This document shows, piece after piece, positions 4,876-6,859 of a stretch of 6,859 bases of DNA (position 1 is its first letter; the number at the start of each line of letters is the position of its first letter). Both the position numbers and the translations under genes were made by a program. The DNA comes from CBDVAK01 sp965371945 (lineage in GTDB: Bacteria > Pseudomonadota > Gammaproteobacteria > Competibacterales > JAHEDQ01), in assembly GCA_965371945.1 (NCBI GenBank), contig CBDVAK010000195.1, positions 1 to 6,859 on the forward strand. Direction: 5' to 3'. The notes under the pieces are model-generated. The model searched no databases, had not been told where the DNA came from, and worked only from the letters and a program-made list of their open reading frames with translations.

Positions 4876-6531
4876 TCAGCGTCCCCGTGACTTGCCTCTC
4901 AACAAGGCGTCCGGATGCCGCTCCAGATAGTCGGCCATGGTCTTGATCGAGCGTGCGGCACTGGAAAGATCCTTGAGCGTCCGGGTCAGTTCCACATAGA
5001 CCGGTGACTTGCTACTGACGATATTACCCTGCGCCATCTTCAGCGTGCGGATGATCTCCTGCAGGGCCGTATCGATGGCCGGTACCACTTCGCCGTTCAG
5101 ATTTCGCGCCAATGTGTCCGTTTGCTTCAGAGTTGCATCCAGCGACACGATAGCCTGTTGCAGTTCCGGAGAATTGGTAAGCTGGCTGGCGCCCGCGAGG
5201 GTAGTGTTCAGATTGTTGCCGATTTCCTCGAAGGGCAGCGCCTCCAGTTTCGCCAGTATGGACATCAGGCTGCCGCGAAGTTCCGCCAACGTTCCTGGCA
5301 CGGTTGGCAGCACCGGTGTGCCCTCCTCTTCACCCACCGTAGCGGCTGGCGCGTCCGGAAAGAAGGCAAGATCGACGTATAGCTGGCCGGTGAGCAGGCT
5401 GCCGGTCTTGAGTTGGGCCCGCAATCCGTTGTTGACCAGCGCCCTGAGTTCCTGCAATTCGGCCTCGCCGCCGGGATCGCTGATACGCACGCCCTCGACC
5501 TCGATACGGTCCGGTTCGATCTCGATTAACACGGGAACCCGAAATTCCATGGTATTGGTGTTGCCCTGAAGCTTGATATCGACAACCTCGCCGAGCTTCA
5601 GTCCCAGCAACTCCACCGGCGCTCCGACCTGAAGCCCCCGTACCGATCCTGTAAAATAAAGCAGCAAACGCTCGGTGTGGGCATAGACTTTCTCCCGGGT
5701 TGCCTGGTGATCCGGATACAGATTGAAGATGTGGTCGTCAGCCACGTCTTCACCGGATCCCGTAGTCCCACGGTTCTCGAACGACACGCCGCCCACCAGC
5801 AGGGCAGCCACCGACTCGGTACGCACCTTGATGCCGTCCGCATTCAGAGTGGCGGTGATACCGCTGGCGTTCCAGAAACGGGTATGTTCGCCAACCAGCT
5901 TGTCGTAGGGTGAGTCAACGAAGACATGGACTTCAATACCGTCGTCGTTAAGTGCGTAGCGGATCACCTGACCGGCCTTGATCTGGCGGAAATAGACCGG
6001 CGAACCGACGTCCAGCGAGCCCAGTGCATCGGCCTGCAGGGTAAACTCCTTGCCCGGTGTGTCCACGGTGATCGGGGGCGGGTCCTCGAGTCCCACGAAG
6101 CGGGTTGCCGGTTTGCCGCTATCGGAAGGTTCCATGCCGATATAGACCCCCGACAACAATGTTTCCAGGCCCGAAACATGCCCGCCGGCAAGTCGTGCAC
6201 GCACCACCCAGAAGCGGGTGTTTTCGGTCAGATGGGGTTGCAGTTGTTTCGCCAGCGTGGCGGTCACCAGCACCGAACTGAGATCGTCGCTGAGTGCCAC
6301 CGTTTCCACGGTGCCGGCTTCGATGTCCTTGTACTTGATCTTGGTTTTGCCGGCGACGATGCCTTCGGCGGCGACAAAGCGGATGCTGATGGTCGGGCCT
6401 TTTTCGGTCATTGCCTTGTAGACCAGCCAGCCGCCAATCAGGGCAGCCGCCAGCGGTACCAGCCAGACGATCGAGAATCTGCGCTTGGAGTCGACCACCG
6501 CCTCGGCGGCGTGCGGATCATTCGGGTTCAT
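4876..6531 (-). CDS. pqiB: PqiB-family MCE-domain protein (intermembrane transport)
   Basis: This is a membrane-anchored periplasmic MCE protein that forms a tube-like conduit between inner and outer membranes for lipids or other hydrophobic molecules. It has 551 residues, close to E. coli PqiB (546). A cytoplasmic tail rich in acidic and polar residues precedes one membrane helix (about 20-40, FSIVWLVPLAAALIGGWLVY). Three MCE domains follow at about 46-135 (GIVAGKTKIKYKDIEAGTV region), 161-250 (LGSLDVGSPVYFRQIKAGQV region) and 285-392 (RGLQVGAPVELLGLKLGEV region). A long helical C-terminus (412-540) ends in the family-typical YLERHPDALLRGK. The start is ATG 6531, with GGAA (6539-6542 on this strand) as ribosome site. 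An upstream in-frame start at 6612 is rejected because it lies inside pqiA. Its first 14 nt overlap the end of pqiA, and a phasin-like gene follows. Confidence 0.95.
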   Translation of the reverse strand: MNPNDPHAAEAVVDSKRRFSIVWLVPLAAALIGGWLVYKAMTEKGPTISIRFVAAEGIVAGKTKIKYKDIEAGTVETVALSDDLSSVLVTATLAKQLQPHLTENTRFWVVRARLAGGHVSGLETLLSGVYIGMEPSDSGKPATRFVGLEDPPPITVDTPGKEFTLQADALGSLDVGSPVYFRQIKAGQVIRYALNDDGIEVHVFVDSPYDKLVGEHTRFWNASGITATLNADGIKVRTESVAALLVGGVSFENRGTTGSGEDVADDHIFNLYPDHQATREKVYAHTERLLLYFTGSVRGLQVGAPVELLGLKLGEVVDIKLQGNTNTMEFRVPVLIEIEPDRIEVEGVRISDPGGEAELQELRALVNNGLRAQLKTGSLLTGQLYVDLAFFPDAPAATVGEEEGTPVLPTVPGTLAELRGSLMSILAKLEALPFEEIGNNLNTTLAGASQLTNSPELQQAIVSLDATLKQTDTLARNLNGEVVPAIDTALQEIIRTLKMAQGNIVSSKSPVYVELTRTLKDLSSAARSIKTMADYLERHPDALLRGKSRGR

Positions 6532-6859
6532 GTTGTTGTTCCAGGTTGTCCCAGATGAGTCTGGGATCGAACGATTGCGCTGCGAAGATGGTGATGACCA
6601 CCACGGCTGCAAAGAATGGAGCGGCTGGGCCGGCCTCGAACTGGGCCAGGGCGCCGAGCTGGACCAGCGCCGCCATCACGGTCAGCACATAGATATCGAC
6701 CATCGACCAGCGTCCCACCGCTTCGATCAAGCGGTAGAGCTTGAGTCGCTCCCGCGGCCGCCAGCGCGAGCGCAGATGTATCGACAGCAACAGATAGGTC
6801 AGTATCACCAGCTTCAGCATCGGTACAAAGATGCTGGCGACAAAAATCACCACCGCGAT
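6518..6859 (-). CDS. pqiA: PqiA-family integral membrane protein, 3' part only
   Basis: This is the C-terminal portion (113 codons in the window) of the inner-membrane partner of PqiB. The gene runs off the right edge, where its frame is open to the last base, so its true start is outside. The GTG at 6851-6853 is an internal codon, not a start. Typical PqiA sequence is seen: FVPMLKLVILTYLLLS (membrane helix), then GRWSMVDIYVLTVMAALVQLG, split as GRWSMVD and a following helix, then the FEAGPAAPFFAAVVV helix and the conserved end FDPRLIWDNLE. PqiA proteins carry repeated blocks of four membrane helices, and this fragment covers most of the last block. The stop overlaps pqiB by 14 nt, which indicates translational coupling. 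YebS, the paralogue, has a similar C-terminus, but the pairing with a three-MCE PqiB supports PqiA. Confidence 0.92.
   Translation of the reverse strand: MAVVIFVASIFVPMLKLVILTYLLLSIHLRSRWRPRERLKLYRLIEAVGRWSMVDIYVLTVMAALVQLGALAQFEAGPAAPFFAAVVVITIFAAQSFDPRLIWDNLEQQHEPE

Noticed and set aside
5926..6558. 210-codon open frame on the + strand opposite pqiB
   Set aside because: It is antisense to a strongly supported gene, with composition typical of a GC-rich shadow frame and no recognisable domain.
6532..6612. N-terminal extension of pqiB from an upstream in-frame start
   Set aside because: The extra 27 residues lie within the conserved end of pqiA and are unlike PqiB. ATG 6531 has a good GGAA ribosome site and gives the normal family length.

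Overview
The window comes from a GC-rich bacterial chromosome, most likely a proteobacterium and probably a gammaproteobacterium. The evidence is a pqiA-pqiB pair of MCE-type envelope lipid-transport genes, a phasin-like gene and a polar-amino-acid ABC importer of proteobacterial type. I see no phage, IS, CRISPR, tRNA or rRNA sequence. The species cannot be named from the sequence alone.

Layout. Positions 1-118 hold leader sequence with no recognisable gene. From about 119 to 4328 six genes run on the + strand in a tight, operon-like array: an AapP/GlnQ-type importer ATPase, a small putative secreted protein with four cysteines, an importer permease with a lipobox-like N-terminus, an HD-domain protein, an AhpD/CMD-fold 'peroxidase-related' protein, and a 2-oxoglutarate/Fe(II) oxygenase of the isopenicillin N synthase type. 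The last four are joined by start/stop overlaps or a 29-nt gap. The + and - arrays converge at 4329-4368, where a short heptamer repeat sits instead of a clear terminator. From 6859 down to 4369, three genes run on the - strand: pqiA (3' part only, cut by the window edge), pqiB, and a phasin-like gene 18 nt after pqiB.

How the genes may work together. In the left array, an amino-acid-type importer is linked to two predicted iron oxygenases. The HD protein keeps the six metal-ligand positions known from HD-domain mixed-valence diiron oxygenases (PhnZ, TmpB), and the oxygenase has a complete HxD...H iron site. The known PhnY/PhnZ and TmpA/TmpB pathways use the same enzyme logic: a 2OG enzyme hydroxylates and an HD oxygenase then cleaves. 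The inferred role here is therefore uptake and two-step oxidative breakdown of a small amino-acid-like or phosphonate-like compound. The HD protein lacks the PhnZ Tyr/Glu substrate-gating pair, so a new substrate is plausible. This is the best candidate for an undescribed system in the window. The solute-binding protein and any second permease are not in the window and may lie just upstream.

The right array is a phospholipid/hydrophobic-molecule transport system of the cell envelope (PqiAB). A phasin-like gene follows pqiB in the place where pqiC often lies.
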